In this document: positions 53,682 through 64,000 of the stretch, piece after piece
Layout of the letters: every line of letters begins with the position of its first letter
Position numbering within the stretch: position 1 is the first letter of the stretch
Assembly: GCF_024362695.1 (NCBI RefSeq)
Contig: NC_065419.1
Location: forward strand, 13,826,678 to 13,890,677
Reading direction: 5' to 3'
DNA: 64,000 nucleotides
From: Pectinophora gossypiella
Taxonomy: Eukaryota > Arthropoda > Insecta > Lepidoptera > Gelechiidae
Program-made: the position numbers and the translations under genes
Notes under the pieces: model-generated
Told to the model about the DNA's origin: nothing
Seen by the model: only the letters and a program-made list of their open reading frames with translations
The model's database searches: none

Positions 53682-56600
53682 CTGGGAAGGATAGGTTTTA
53701 TTGAAATAATTTGGCAATATTTCTGATGTTGCGATCGTGTGTGTGACAGTTCGATGACACGATGTTCGTGCGTCACCCAATAGGATCCACATAATATCAG
53801 CGTCGTGGTTCACGCCGCGACTTGTGCTGAGTGAGGCCCTTTTATCTCAGGACGGCCACCACCACCTTATGATCATTTCGACAATCATCCGTCTTGCTTT
53901 TTTGTAATTGTTTTAGTGGAAATTTTATATGATGTTGTTGTCTTTCTTTTGTATGTGGCGCCCTTTTATAATAAACTATTTCTATTCTATTCTATTGAAA
54001 GTAACCAACACCAGGCATTTTTTTCCTATTTTTTTTGATTGTTTCCTACTTCGATCATAATATGCTTATCGAAGGTTTTCTATGTTGAGATTTGCCGCAG
54101 ATGGCATTAACTACTTGGCCCGACAAATGGGGAGCGCTCAGGGCTCTCACCCGGTACAAAATATAACACAACAGGCTTGAGGGTGCCCTGTTGGGCGAGA
54201 ACCTCGGCTCTGAGAGGAAGATATATTTGAAAGAATTAATATCTGCAACATTAGGTATTTATAACTGTACCTCAATTTATACACAATAAAAACCTTATTT
54301 ATTATTTATTTATTTGTACACAATAAAACAAACACAAGGAACATACAAAGAAAACAGATAGTACAGGCACAGATCATAAAATATGATACTAACGTACAGG
54401 TACAGGTAAGCTTATCTCTAAATAAAGAGACCTTCATCTTTACCTTACGGTAACATGTGATTAGTAAGGCGAACGTACTTATAGAATAACACGTTACATT
54501 CTCTTTGGTAACATAGGCTATGTATGCCCTCAGCTAAGATGCTGTCTGGGGCGAACCTCAAGTGCAATATAAGTCAAACTAAAATAAAAAAAAAACTCAA
54601 ATACCTGCACAGCCGGACACTTGAGCACATTGACGATGGCCCAGTAAGCGAAGTTGTAGGGGCGTAGCACGCTGGTGTAGTGGTAGGGCGCCGCGTAAGG
54701 CGCGCTGGGCATCAGTAGGACTCCGCTGTCTCCCAGCTTAGCCTGGAAGTTGATGGTAAAGGTCAAAGTATGTCTACAACTGTTAAGCGGTAACTACAGA
54801 TGATACCTCCTTACGTTTTTTTATAAATAAAGATACGACAAGATTCCTGTGACGATGTACAGTCATGAGCAATGTAATGTACCCACTTTAAGACTCTGTC
54901 GCACTAACATATTTGACATTTAGTGAGACTTACAGTTTAATTTGTCAAAAAAGTTAATGTATCTTGGTACCAAAGTGTATATACAGAGTGTTAGTGACAT
55001 CGTAACGAAAACTTTGAGGGGTGGTTCAGGCCATGATTCTGAGTTGATATCAAGTAGAAATTTCCGTCGCAAAAGTATGGATTGGAAAATAATTAAAAAG
55101 AAAAGAAAAAAATTCATGAATTTTTTGACACGAAATTTCACTTGATATCAACTCAGAATCATGGTCTGAACCATCCCCCTCAGTATTCGTTACGGTATCA
55201 CTAACACCCATACCTACTTATATGGCTACCGTATGTACTTGTACGGGGTGTAAGTGTCATCGTAACGAATACTGAGAGGGATGATTCATCTGATTATTCT
55301 GAGTTAATATCAAGTGGAATTTTCCATCGCAAAAGTATAGAATTGAAAATAATTTAAAAAAACTAAAAAAATAACATGAATTTTGCGACGGAAAATTCCA
55401 CTTGATATTAACTCAGAATCATGGTCTGAATCATCCCTCTGAGTATTCGTTACGATGTCACTAACACCCTGTATAATATTAATGCTCGTGACCGTACTTA
55501 CAGCGCTATTTCAGAGATAGTAGATTGGTTTACTGTAAACAATCTGCTACTAAATGAAAATAAACAAAATATACGCTACCTAATCAATCGCTACCTAATC
55601 TACCTAAAAAAACAACTAATATCAAGTATACAACATACTTGATATTCGGATCAGATTATGTATAGAATTAATTACTTCTCTTTATTTTTGTAATAAAAAT
55701 GGTCATCATTTATACCCAAAACCAAAGATGCATTTAGGTATGTCTTTTATCCATGAAATTAGAAGGTTAATCGAAGGCAAAATAGAAAGTAAATAAAGAA
55801 AACATTTTTGTCACCTTTAGATCTGTCTTTATTTCGTGATCAGAATTTCATAATTTATTATCTTTGACATACGAAACTACCCGATTATAAGCGTAGGTAC
55901 CTAGATGACTACTTACATAAATATCCTGCTTGAGTTTCGCGGAGAGCTCCTCAGCCCAGGCGGCGTCCACTTGTGGCATCATCTGCAGCTCCAACAGCCG
56001 CATTATTGTGAAGAAGCAGTGGTTGCTCAGACCCACCAGCTGAAAGGAAGGAAGAATTACTGTTACAAGTAAAAGGGTTAGGGATTTTTCATCACAGAAC
56101 GATGATTAGCACTAGAATAAGTGCCTGAGGAGCTCGGTAGCGCAGCGGTAAACGGTCTGCGATTGTTGGAGTTAAGCAACTTTCGCAAAGGCCGGTCATA
56201 GGATGGGTGACAACAAAAAAAAGTTTTCATCTCGAGCTCCTCCGTGCTTCGGAAGGCACGTTAAGCCGTTGGTCCCGGCTGCATTAGCAGTCGTTAATAA
56301 CCATCAATCCGCACTGGGCCCGCGTGATGGTTTAAGGCCCGATCTCCCTATCCATCCATAGGGAAGGCCCGTGCCCCAGCAGTGGGGACGTTAATGGGCT
56401 GATGATGATGATGAACATAACATAAAGGGCCTATATACGTCCCACTGCTGGGCACAGGCCGCCTCTCAATCAACCGGAGGGGGTATGGAGCATACTCCAC
56501 CACGCTGCCCCAATGCGGGTTGGCGGAGGTGTTTTTACGGCTAATAGCCGGGACCAACGGCTTAACGTGCCCTCTGAAGCACGGAATCATCTTACTTTTT

Positions 56601-59600
56601 CGGACAATAAGGTGATTCAAGCCTGAAAAGTCCTTACCAAACAAAGGACAGTCTCACAAAGTGATTTCGACAATGTCCCCATCGGGAATCGAACCCGGAC
56701 CTCCAGATCGTCAGCCTAAAGGTATATATAAATTAAATCGATTAAACTTAAGTATTTTGATGACGTGACGCATATCTGGCTGGCGCGTTATGTCATTTTA
56801 ATAGGGATGACCAGAGTAAATAATTCGCTGGGTTCATTGACTGAACTTTTGCTTTTTGATTGTACCTTTTTACATAACTCCACCCAGCCTTTGGCTTCTG
56901 AGCCCCCGTTGTTGTACAAGCTGGCGTAGTTGTCAGGCTCCTTGCTCATCCAGTGGTACCACAACCGGTACATGTGGTCCAGACCCTCATGATGGTACTT
57001 CTCCGGCCCGCTCCCCGTCGACGTCAGGTCTTGGCTGATCTTGGTTACCACCCTGAAAGATAATTTGGGAAATCGGAAAATTAGTTTCGGTGGCGCAGCG
57101 GTTAACGCGCTCGGTCTGCGATTGTTGAAGTTAAGCAACTTTCGCAAAGGCCGGTCATAGGATGGGTGACCAAAAAAAAAAGTTTTTATCTCGAGCTCTC
57201 CGTGCTTCGGAAGGCACGTTAAGCCGTTGGTCCCGGCTGCATTAGCAGTCGTTAATAACCACCAATCCGCACTGGGTCCGCGTGGTGGTTTAAGGCCCGA
57301 TCTCCCTATCCATCCATAGGGAAGTATCTTGCAGCTACTTTTCCTCGGCTATACTGAATTCTCCATCTCGTTATAATCTGGGAGTCTTCAAGACTAGAGT
57401 GAATATTTGCCAGGTAAGCCTGATCCACCCTAGACCACATCGTCTTATACAATCAGGTAAGATTGTGGTCAAACGCGAGCCTATATTATCTTCTATCGTG
57501 TGGGTTGTGAGGTGACTTACCAACCTCATCAACCCTGGTGTCAGGGTTATTATTGACCCACCAAATGCTCCTGACATGGCTTATGTAACGACTACTCACT
57601 TACATCAGTAAGTAGTAACCGGGACCAACGGCTTAACGCGCCTTCCGAAGCACAGATCATCTTACTTTCGGACAATCAGGTGATCAGCCTGTAATGTCCT
57701 AACCAAACTAGGGATCACAAAGTGATTTTTGTGATATGTCCCACCGGGATTCGAACCCAGGACCTCCGGATCGTCAGTCCAACGCTCAACCACTGGACCA
57801 CAGAGGTCGTTAGCCTATATTATTTAAAAAAAAATGTTGAGAAGCTGCAGTAGTTTTAGACGGATGACACGACTGTTTTTTTTTATAACATAAAAATTGG
57901 CAATTTGAAGTGTTACTGATAAAATTAAGACATTTTTGAGTTTAGAGTTTTTGGTTGCAGTTTCATGTCTGTATGTAAGCCTTGAGACAAAGTCCATATA
58001 GAAGGAAAAATTATTGCTGTTTAGCAATAAGGCCGCCTATTGTGCTTATGTTTTTATTAGTACCTATATGTCGTTGTGCAATAAAGTATTATTGATTGAT
58101 TGATTGATTGACAAATGTCCGGCAAGCGCTGGACAAACGGATTCCTGTGAATCAAGTTATAATAAATGTTACCTGTTCATAGCTGCCGTCATGCCAGGGC
58201 TGAGTGGACTGACGAGGCAGTCCTTACTGCCCTCCATGTAGTAAAACTTGATGTCCTGAAAAAATAAACGATTTGAAGAAAGAAACGGATATAACCAGCA
58301 GTAGCGGCCCTAGGGCGGAGTGCGATCGCTGAGGGAAATCGTCGATCACGCCGGCGGGCAGTGTCGGGGGAATTTGTGATGTAAGATTAGCGTGGTTAAA
58401 AATAAGTGATGTTTCCTAGATTAACAGTACCATAGAACAAGGAATAATACTACACACGTATATACTCACCTCTTCGCTCCTCACCAGCATCCGAACTAGG
58501 TTTATCTCACCCCCATAGTCTTACTTTAGTCTTCAATCGTATGGGCGTCACACACACAGATGCGCGTGTACGATAACGTCAATGTGTAGTGTCTGTGTAA
58601 AACGAGGTGTTTTGGATGGAGTGTGTCCAGGGTGTGACATTACCTTCTCCCTCATTCAGCGCTTATCGCTATCGACCCACTAGGGTCGATTAATTCTGTC
58701 AAATATTTTTCCTTTCAGACGACGCCCTGAGCCGAGGTTCGCGCCCAACTGGGCACCCTCAGGCTGTTGTCTTAAACGTTGTACGTGTGAGAGCCTTCAG
58801 CGCTCCCCATTTATCCGGCCAAGTAGTTAATGCCATCTGCGGCAAATCTACAATAAGTCACGTCAAATAAAAAGACATTACCTTAACATTGACGTCTCTG
58901 TCCAACTTGAGCGAGGCAGCCTTGTCTCCAGCGACCACCGTCATCAGCGGCGCCAGGTCTTCCACGTGCTTGGAGATGAAGCCTAGAGCGAACATCGACT
59001 CCTCACCGCCCTTGCGGAAGAATACTCCTGCGACAGGGAAGCGTTATTTTTAGGCCAATATAAAATTTTTCAACAATCCGCACTGGGCCCTTGTATGGCC
59101 CGATCTCCCTATCCATTCATAGGGAAGGCCCGTGCCCCAGCAGTGGGGACGTTAATGGGCTGATGTTTTTTGTCTGTTTAAAATTGACGTGTGTTCCATT
59201 AATATGCCCGTCGATTACCCGTCCCTTTCCTTTTCGGCGGATAAGAAAATTACAGGTACATATAACTAAAAATAAAATTAGGATATGTGTGCAGGAATCC
59301 TCCACCAACCCGCAGTGGAGCAGCGTGGTGGAGTATGCTCCATACCCCCTCCGGTTGATTGAGGGGAGGCCTGTGCCCAGCAGTGGGACGTATATAGGCA
59401 GTTTATGTATGTGCAGGAATCAGAGCCGATGCTTCGAAACACAGACAGCGGGAAGGTCCACTATGCCTGTCCCATTGCTGGGTACGGGTATCCCCTTAAT
59501 CACCCGGAGAGCTAGCGAGTTAGTGAATGTTTGGTACTTATAACACTTACCTCTTAAATTGGTAGCTCCAGCGGTGGGGTGGTACCCAAACATGCCACAG

Positions 59601-62600
59601 TAGAAAGCGGGCATGCGCGTCGACCCACCCACGTCCGAGCCTGAAGCAACACGGACATAATGCACACCTTGTAGTATATTAAGTAGTAAGTATGTAGGTT
59701 ACTTTTACAGGTTACATCAAATCTTTTTACAACCTTTTTTTGTTACAGGGTGTTAGTGACATCGTAACGAAAACTTTGAGGGATCATTCGAGCCATGATT
59801 CTGAATTCATATCAAGTGGAATTTCCCGTCGCAAAAGTATGGAACGGAAAATAATTTAAAAAGCACTAAAATGATCATGACTTTTCCGAAAGGAAATTCC
59901 ACTTGATATCGACTCAGAATCATGGTCTGAATCATCCCCTTCAGTATTCGTTACAGTGTCACTAACACCCATACCTACTTATATGGCTACTGTATGTACT
60001 TGTACAGGGTGTAAGTGACATCGTAACGAATACTGAGAGGGATGATTCAGCTCATTATTCTGAGTTAATATCGAGTGGAATTTTCCATTGCAAAAGTATA
60101 GAATTGAAAATAAGTAATTTAAAAAAACTAAAAAAAACCATGAATTTTGCGACGGAAAATTCCACTTGATATTAACTCAGAATTATGGTCTAAATCATCC
60201 CCCTGAGTTTTCGTTACGATGTCACTAACACCCTGTATAATCTTTTTATTTAGAATATTTTTACTTTTTTGCCCGCGACTTCGTCCGCGTGGCGTGTTAT
60301 AAAAGAGAGATCTTTGTGTGTGTGGGAGTGCATATCAAATTTCAAGCATCTAACTTATAACAGTTTAGATTTTTTCATACAACATTTTTTTCCCGCTAAC
60401 TCCCATTTTTCAAAATACAGCCATAACTAAACTTTATATTTACTAAGGTATGCATGCATGCTAGATTGAAAACATCTATCTTACGCGGTTTTGATTTTTT
60501 CATACAAATGTTTTTTCCCGCTAACTCCCGTTCCCGTGGGAATTTTGCAATATCCTGTTGCAATTAAGCTTTACGTTAACTAAGGTACCTGCATGCCATA
60601 CCGTTCCCGTGGGAATTCCGGGAATTCCTTTCTTAGTGCACCTCTACGGTACCTAAGCTACGTCCCTTCCAAATTTCAAGTGCCTACGTGTAGCCGTTTA
60701 GGCTGTGCGTTGATATGTCAGTCAGTCAGTTTCTCCTTTTATATATTTAGAAGATTGTTTTTCAAACTGTCTTTTTACTTCTGACATAATATGAAGATTG
60801 GAAATACATGCATAAACCGAAATTGCTGAATTCTCAAAATAACACACTTTAGTTTCACACTGGTGATCCCGACCACAAGTACCCTTTCAATAAATTCCAG
60901 CAGGGCTAACTTGCGCAACGAGAGAAAATTATCGATCGATACAATTGTCGAAATCGATAAGTTTGTTTTTTTTCCGTAACATGCTTTTTTTTTTGACGTG
61001 ACTTATAGATTTGCCGCAGATGGAATTAACTTAATTAACTTGGCCGGACAAATGGGGAGCGCTGAGAGCTCTCACCCGGCACAAAATTTAAGACAACAAG
61101 CCTGCGAACCTCGGCTCAGGGCGTCTGAGAGGAAGAATATTTTAAAGAATTAATCGACTCTAGAGGGTGGTTAGCGATAAGCGCTGAATGAGGGAAATCG
61201 TCGGCCAAACCGGCGGTTACATATCTTTCAAGTTATGTAGACTTTTTGTAGGTAACAAGTAAGTTAGGTAGGTAACCTCGTTACATTCAAACGTAGATAC
61301 TTACTAATTATTTGAATATGCAAGTTGGAGTCAATGGACATTGTTCATGAACACACACACATGTATACAGGGTGTTAGTGACATCGTAACGAAAACTTTG
61401 AGGGATGATTCAGGCCATGATTCTGAGTTGATATCAAGTGGAATTTTCCGTCGCAAAAGTATGGAACGGCAAATAATTTAAATAAGCTCTAAAATTTTCA
61501 TGACTTCTCCGACAGGAAATTCCACTTGATATCGACTGAGAATCATGGTCTGAATCATCCCCTTCAGTATTCGTTACAGTGTCACTAACACCCATATCTA
61601 CTTGTATGGCTACTGTATGTACTTGTATGGGGTGTAAGTGACATCGTAACGAATACTGAGAGGGATGATTCAGCTGATTATTCTGAGTTAATATCAAGTG
61701 GAATTTTCCATCGCAAAAGTATAGAATTGAAAATAATTTAAAAAAAACTAAAAAAATAACATGAATTTTGCGACGGAAAATTCCACTTGATATTAACTCA
61801 GAATCATGGTCTGAATCATCCCTCTGAGTATTCGTTACGATGTCACTAACACCCTGTATTTACAACCACAAGGTCACGAAAAGGTCACGATATTATTATC
61901 AATTCTCAATCATTTTGCATATTAACCTATTTTGATTTAAGTTTACATGTGGGATAAAATTAAAAAAAAAAACATACACAAGCTGATGGTAGACGCGTAG
62001 GTGGCAGTGAGGGCCGCTTCAGCACCGCTGGAGCCTCCGGGAGTGCGCCCGGAGTGGTGAGGGTTGTTTGTCATGCCGTATACCGGGTTCCGGGTTTCTT
62101 GCCTGAGGAAACACGTATAATAGTCACGCCTGAATATTTTAAAGAGCAATCTTCTTTTTTATGTGACTTTTTTTGGGTCCCTTTCTGTACAACACGCTTC
62201 AACGTAGTCTTTCCATTCACTCCCAATCAACACTACTTTGCAAAAAGGCTTTGGCCAGTGAAGGCAAGCCGGAGACGGAGGGCCTGACCGACTCTCGGGG
62301 GATCTCAGCTCCGTGGTGTCGTCACTCACCAACAGCTCGCCACAAGCTGGCCTGCGGAGACTGACTGCACTGTTGAATTCACCAGGTTAGCTGATGAATT
62401 CACCAGGGGGCGATAGGGTCGTCACATCCCTACGCCTTTATTATTATTATTATTGTACATTTGGAGCAAATGGCATTAATTACTTGGACGGCGGTGAGCA
62501 GAGTCCCAAGTTAACAAGACAACCCGCTGCCACTTCTGGTTCGACCTAAGATTCAGGAGATTTAGGGATACGTATTCCTATGGTGCTCGATCGAATCAGA

Positions 62601-63984
62601 AATGAGGAGATCCGCAGGAGAACTAAAGTCACCGACATAGCTCGGAGAATTGCATAGCTGAAGTGGCAGTGGGCAGGATACATAGCGAGGAGAACCGATG
62701 GCCGCTGGGGCGGAAGGGTTCTGGAGTGGCGACCACGTGTCGGAGGCTCAGTGGGTAGGCCCGCTACAAGGTGGACCGACGATCTGGTGAAGGTCGCGGG
62801 AAGCCGCTGGATGCGGGCAGCGCAGGACCGATCGTCCTAGAGATGCTTGGGGGAGGCCTATGCCCAGCAGTGGGCGTCGTACTGCTGATGACGGAGTATA
62901 GCTATTGATATACAATTACCTAGATACTGTACTGCGCTTCAAACAAAAATGGGGCCAAAAGGTATAAAAAAACCAGGTATGCTCAATCCTATGACAAGCC
63001 GCCATTGCTAGCACATTGATGACGTAAGCGTTACCACTAAATTGGTATCTCCAACATTCCAAGGACGTAAATTTTATTATTGAAAATTAAGTGAATTAGA
63101 CTTATTGTCACATATGTATAAATCTAATTAATCTTTTACTAAAAGTTCTAAATTTCACCTTGCAAAGTAAATATAAAAACATTGGTCGTGGGTAATTTAT
63201 TTTTTTATAAAATGGCAACGCAGGGTGGGATGACATCAGCTGGGCTAACCCTGAAACCTGGATGCTTCTAGTGAAGTAAGCGTGAGTACGTAGTCGTCAC
63301 ATGAGTCATGTCAGGGGCCTTTGGCGGTTCAATAATAACCCTGACACCAGGGTTTCCGAGGTTGGTAATCCACCTCACAACCCACACGATAGAAGTAGAA
63401 GAATTATTTGTGGATGTCACGCGCAAACACAAGATAATAACATCATATACTCGTATTGGTATCTCTACTTGCTGGAAAGCGCTTGGAATCTTTTTTTTTT
63501 TTACGTGACTTATTGTAGATTTGCCGCAGATGGCATTAACTACTTGGCCAGACAAATGGGGAGTGCTGAAGGGTCTCACCCGGTACAACGTTTAAGACAA
63601 CAGGCCTGAGGGTGCCCAGTTGGGCGCGAACCTCGGCTCAGGGCGTCGACTGAGAGGAAAAATATTTGAAAGAATTAATCGACCCTGGTGGGTCGATAGC
63701 GATAAGCGCTGATTGAAGGAAATCGTCGACCACGCCGGCGGGGTCGGTATCGGGGTTCTGAAGTGTTTGGTGTCGCGAGCTGATTGGAGATCACGAATTC
63801 CTCTGAGCTTACCAAATGAGTAGTTCGGGCAGGTTGGTGGTGGCGATGGGGATGGCGCCTGCCACCTTCAACCTGACCACGGCCTCGCTGTCCTCAGCAG
63901 CCACCTCGCGCCGCCGCCGCCACAGACCCATGGTGTACTTCATGCCTTTCAGAGCTTGTGACTCCTTCGTTGTGAATGGGACAC
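53532..63984 (-). CDS. FAAH2: fatty-acid amide hydrolase 2-like amidase (5' partial), last nine coding exons
   Basis: Exons in transcript order: 63984-63813, 62102-61978, 59640-59551, 59027-58882, 58255-58173, 57052-56866, 56039-55917, 54742-54605, 53681-53532. All boundaries are GT..AG with matching phases, giving 403 complete codons plus TGA at 53534-53532. Amidase-signature serine hydrolase motifs appear in order: GVPFTTKES (catalytic Lys), GGSSGAEAAL (cis-Ser), SDVGGSTRMPAF (nucleophile Ser), and near the C-terminus VPLGVNSQGLPIGIQVVAAP. These match the FAAH2 branch, whose members hydrolyse fatty-acid amides, usually as membrane proteins with an N-terminal anchor. The real substrate here is unknown, and other amidases share the fold. 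The N-terminal exons lie beyond the right edge. It is convergent with BicC. One oddity: the residues before SDVGG read SLC where relatives usually have Gly-x-Gly. Confidence 0.94.
54080..54245 (-). mobile_element. Jockey-like LINE 3' UTR copy
   Basis: Same repeat, - orientation, in the last intron of the FAAH2-like gene. Confidence 0.65.
54605..54742 (-). CDS. FAAH2: FAAH2-like exon h
   Basis: Acceptor ACTTCCAG, donor GTATTT, 46 codons, phase 0. It encodes LGDSGVLLMPSAPYAAPYHY, then FAYWAIVNVLKCPAVQ, the substrate-channel part of the amidase fold. Confidence 0.94.
54858..55496. mobile_element. MITE 'G' split by MITE 'F'
   Basis: TACAGTCATGAGC at 54858 and GCTCGTGACCGTA ending 55496; the 492-bp MITE-F (54982-55473) sits inside. 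FAAH2-like intron. Confidence 0.8.
54982..55473. mobile_element. MITE 'F', double-palindrome, copy 1
   Basis: Ends TACAGAGTGTTAGTGACATC and its complement, TA on both sides. Two successive palindromes of about 230 bp, each with inverted TTGATATCAAGT...GAAATTTCC arms, joined by a spacer of about 30 bp. Confidence 0.82.
55917..56039 (-). CDS. FAAH2: FAAH2-like exon g
   Basis: Acceptor CCTTTCAG, donor GTAAGT, 41 codons, phase 0. It encodes LVGLSNHCFFTIMRLLELQM and a helical region ending KLKQDIY. Confidence 0.92.
56128..56412 (+). mobile_element. SINE-C, tail-to-tail with a SINE-B
   Basis: Full length in a FAAH2-like intron, antisense to the gene; directly abuts the inverted SINE-B at 56414. 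Confidence 0.82.
56414..56720 (-). mobile_element. SINE-B, tail-to-tail with SINE-C
   Basis: Begins with the tail GCCTATATACGTCCCACTGC and ends in the tRNA-like head CCTCCAGATCGTCAGCC. Confidence 0.8.
56866..57052 (-). CDS. FAAH2: FAAH2-like exon f
   Basis: Acceptor ATCTTTCAG, donor GTACAA, 62 codons. It encodes HHEGLDHMYRLWYHWMSKE and GWVELCKK. A SINE-C copy sits just upstream on the transcript (57.09-57.33 kb). Confidence 0.92.
57088..57330 (+). mobile_element. SINE-C lacking its 3' tail
   Basis: Head and core present; stops at ATCCATCCATAGGGAAG before the LINE-like tail. Confidence 0.8.
57490..57811 (-). mobile_element. SINE-A with target-site duplication
   Basis: Flanked by a perfect 12-bp repeat AGCCTATATTAT (57478-57489 and 57812-57823). 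In a FAAH2-like intron, sense with the gene. Confidence 0.88.
57990..58110 (+). mobile_element. LINE 3' end followed by (ATTG)n
   Basis: TTTAGCAATAAGGCCGCCTA, then GTTGTGCAATAAAGTATT and ATTGATTGATTGATTG as tail microsatellite. Confidence 0.62.
58173..58255 (-). CDS. FAAH2: FAAH2-like exon e
   Basis: Acceptor TTTTTTCAG, donor GTAACA, phase 2 out. It encodes DIKFYYMEGSKDCLVSPLSP. A short exon with both phases satisfied. Confidence 0.92.
58648..58870 (+). mobile_element. Jockey-like LINE 3' UTR copy
   Basis: Same 3' UTR ending 12 nt from the donor of FAAH2-like exon d, antisense to that gene. Confidence 0.7.
58882..59027 (-). CDS. FAAH2: FAAH2-like exon d
   Basis: Acceptor GTCGCAG, donor GTAATG, phase 0 out. 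It encodes ESMFALGFISKHVEDLAPLM, matching the stretch after the nucleophile where amidases have GPMxRxxxDL. Confidence 0.92.
59075..59165 (+). mobile_element. SINE-C 3' end fragment
   Basis: Only the last 90 nt, ending GTGGGGACGTTAATGGGCTG. Confidence 0.75.
59298..59410 (+). mobile_element. SINE-B 3' fragment
   Basis: CTCCACCAACCCGCAGTGGA to GTGGGACGTATATAGGCAG, joined to the end of a MITE-H fragment (59160-59298). Confidence 0.75.
59551..59640 (-). CDS. FAAH2: FAAH2-like exon c (nucleophile Ser)
   Basis: Acceptor GCTTCAG, donor GTAAGT. It encodes SDVGGSTRMPAFYCGMFGYH, the nucleophile motif, then HPTAGATNLRG. Confidence 0.95.
59744..60237. mobile_element. MITE 'F', copy 2
   Basis: Same double-palindrome design, ends TACAGGGTGTTAGTGACATC and ATGTCACTAACACCCTGTA. 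FAAH2-like intron. Confidence 0.82.
60268..60750 (+). repeat. dispersed repeat 'N' in FAAH2-like intron
   Basis: Same start and end motifs as 34238-34735, with internal duplication of the TTTTTTCCCGCTAACTCCC segment. Confidence 0.65.
60985..61225 (-). mobile_element. Jockey-like LINE 3' UTR copy
   Basis: Same repeat, poly-T start at about 60,985, in a FAAH2-like intron. Confidence 0.7.
61366..61858. mobile_element. MITE 'F', copy 3
   Basis: Same design, preceded by TA. FAAH2-like intron. Half-copies also lie at about 35,450-35,560 and 32,976-33,075 in BicC introns. Confidence 0.82.
61978..62102 (-). CDS. FAAH2: FAAH2-like exon b (cis-Ser, GGSSGAE)
   Basis: Acceptor TTCCTCAG, donor GTATGT, phase 2 in and phase 1 out. 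It encodes NPVYGMTNNPHHSG and GGSSGAEAALTATYAS. The spacing from GGSSG to SDVGG equals that of vertebrate FAAH2 when this donor is used. Confidence 0.9.
62575..62895 (+). pseudogene. second RTE-like LINE 3' end, in a FAAH2-like intron
   Basis: Same protein tail as at 2170 in the opposite orientation: DRIRNEEIRRRTKVTDIA, then a TAG in the next conserved segment, then WTDDLVKVAGSRWMRAAQ. Severely 5'-truncated, antisense to the host gene. Confidence 0.85.
63490..63770 (-). mobile_element. Jockey-like LINE 3' UTR copy
   Basis: Starts with a 12-nt T run and extends through GGGTCGATAGCGATAAGCGC to about 63,770, 40 nt from FAAH2-like exon a. Confidence 0.7.
63813..63984 (-). CDS. FAAH2: FAAH2-like exon a (catalytic Lys)
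   Basis: Acceptor CCTCAG, donor GTAAGC, phase 1 in and phase 2 out. It encodes GVPFTTKESQALKGM with the active-site Lys, then VAGAIPIATTNLPELLIW. Needs an upstream exon ending in G, outside the window. Confidence 0.94.
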
Positions 63985-64000
63985 CTGAGGACAATATACA

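Overview
This is AT-rich insect nuclear DNA, almost certainly from a moth or butterfly. It has intron-rich genes with GT..AG introns, dense small dispersed repeats (tRNA-headed SINEs, TA-flanked MITEs, truncated RTE-like and Jockey-like LINE tails) and many TAGG/GTAGGTACCTAC runs. I place it in Lepidoptera by inference from these repeat types and the protein families; there is no species-level marker.

Two protein-coding genes can be assembled exon by exon, and they converge. On the + strand, 29,312-49,169 is Bicaudal-C (BicC): 20 coding exons in a continuous frame giving 864 residues, with KH and KH-like domains in the first half and a C-terminal SAM domain. It is an RNA-binding translational regulator. 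A second putative first exon at 30,565-30,655 joins exon 5 in frame and predicts a 781-residue isoform lacking the first 113 residues. On the - strand, from beyond the right edge down to 53,532, are the last nine coding exons of a fatty-acid amide hydrolase 2-type amidase, with Lys, cis-Ser and Ser nucleophile motifs all present. Its 5' exons lie outside the window. The 49,170-53,531 interval holds the presumed BicC 3' UTR (T-rich and nearly repeat-free to about 51.96 kb) and a few repeats.

The first 29 kb shows no convincing gene. It is a mosaic of repeats plus a head-to-tail tandem duplication of a 3.78-kb unit (18,996-22,776 and 22,777-26,559). Each copy contains a pre-miRNA-like hairpin, a MITE and a SINE.

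Three SINE families (called A, B and C here) recur across the window, including inside both genes. They have different polymerase III-type heads (C looks like a tRNA/5S rRNA chimera), share a core of about 40 bp, and B and C end in a 3' tail resembling that of the local RTE-like LINE fragments. Several nested insertions with perfect target-site duplications give their relative ages. Two inverted copies of a chimeric SINE flank BicC exons 12-14.
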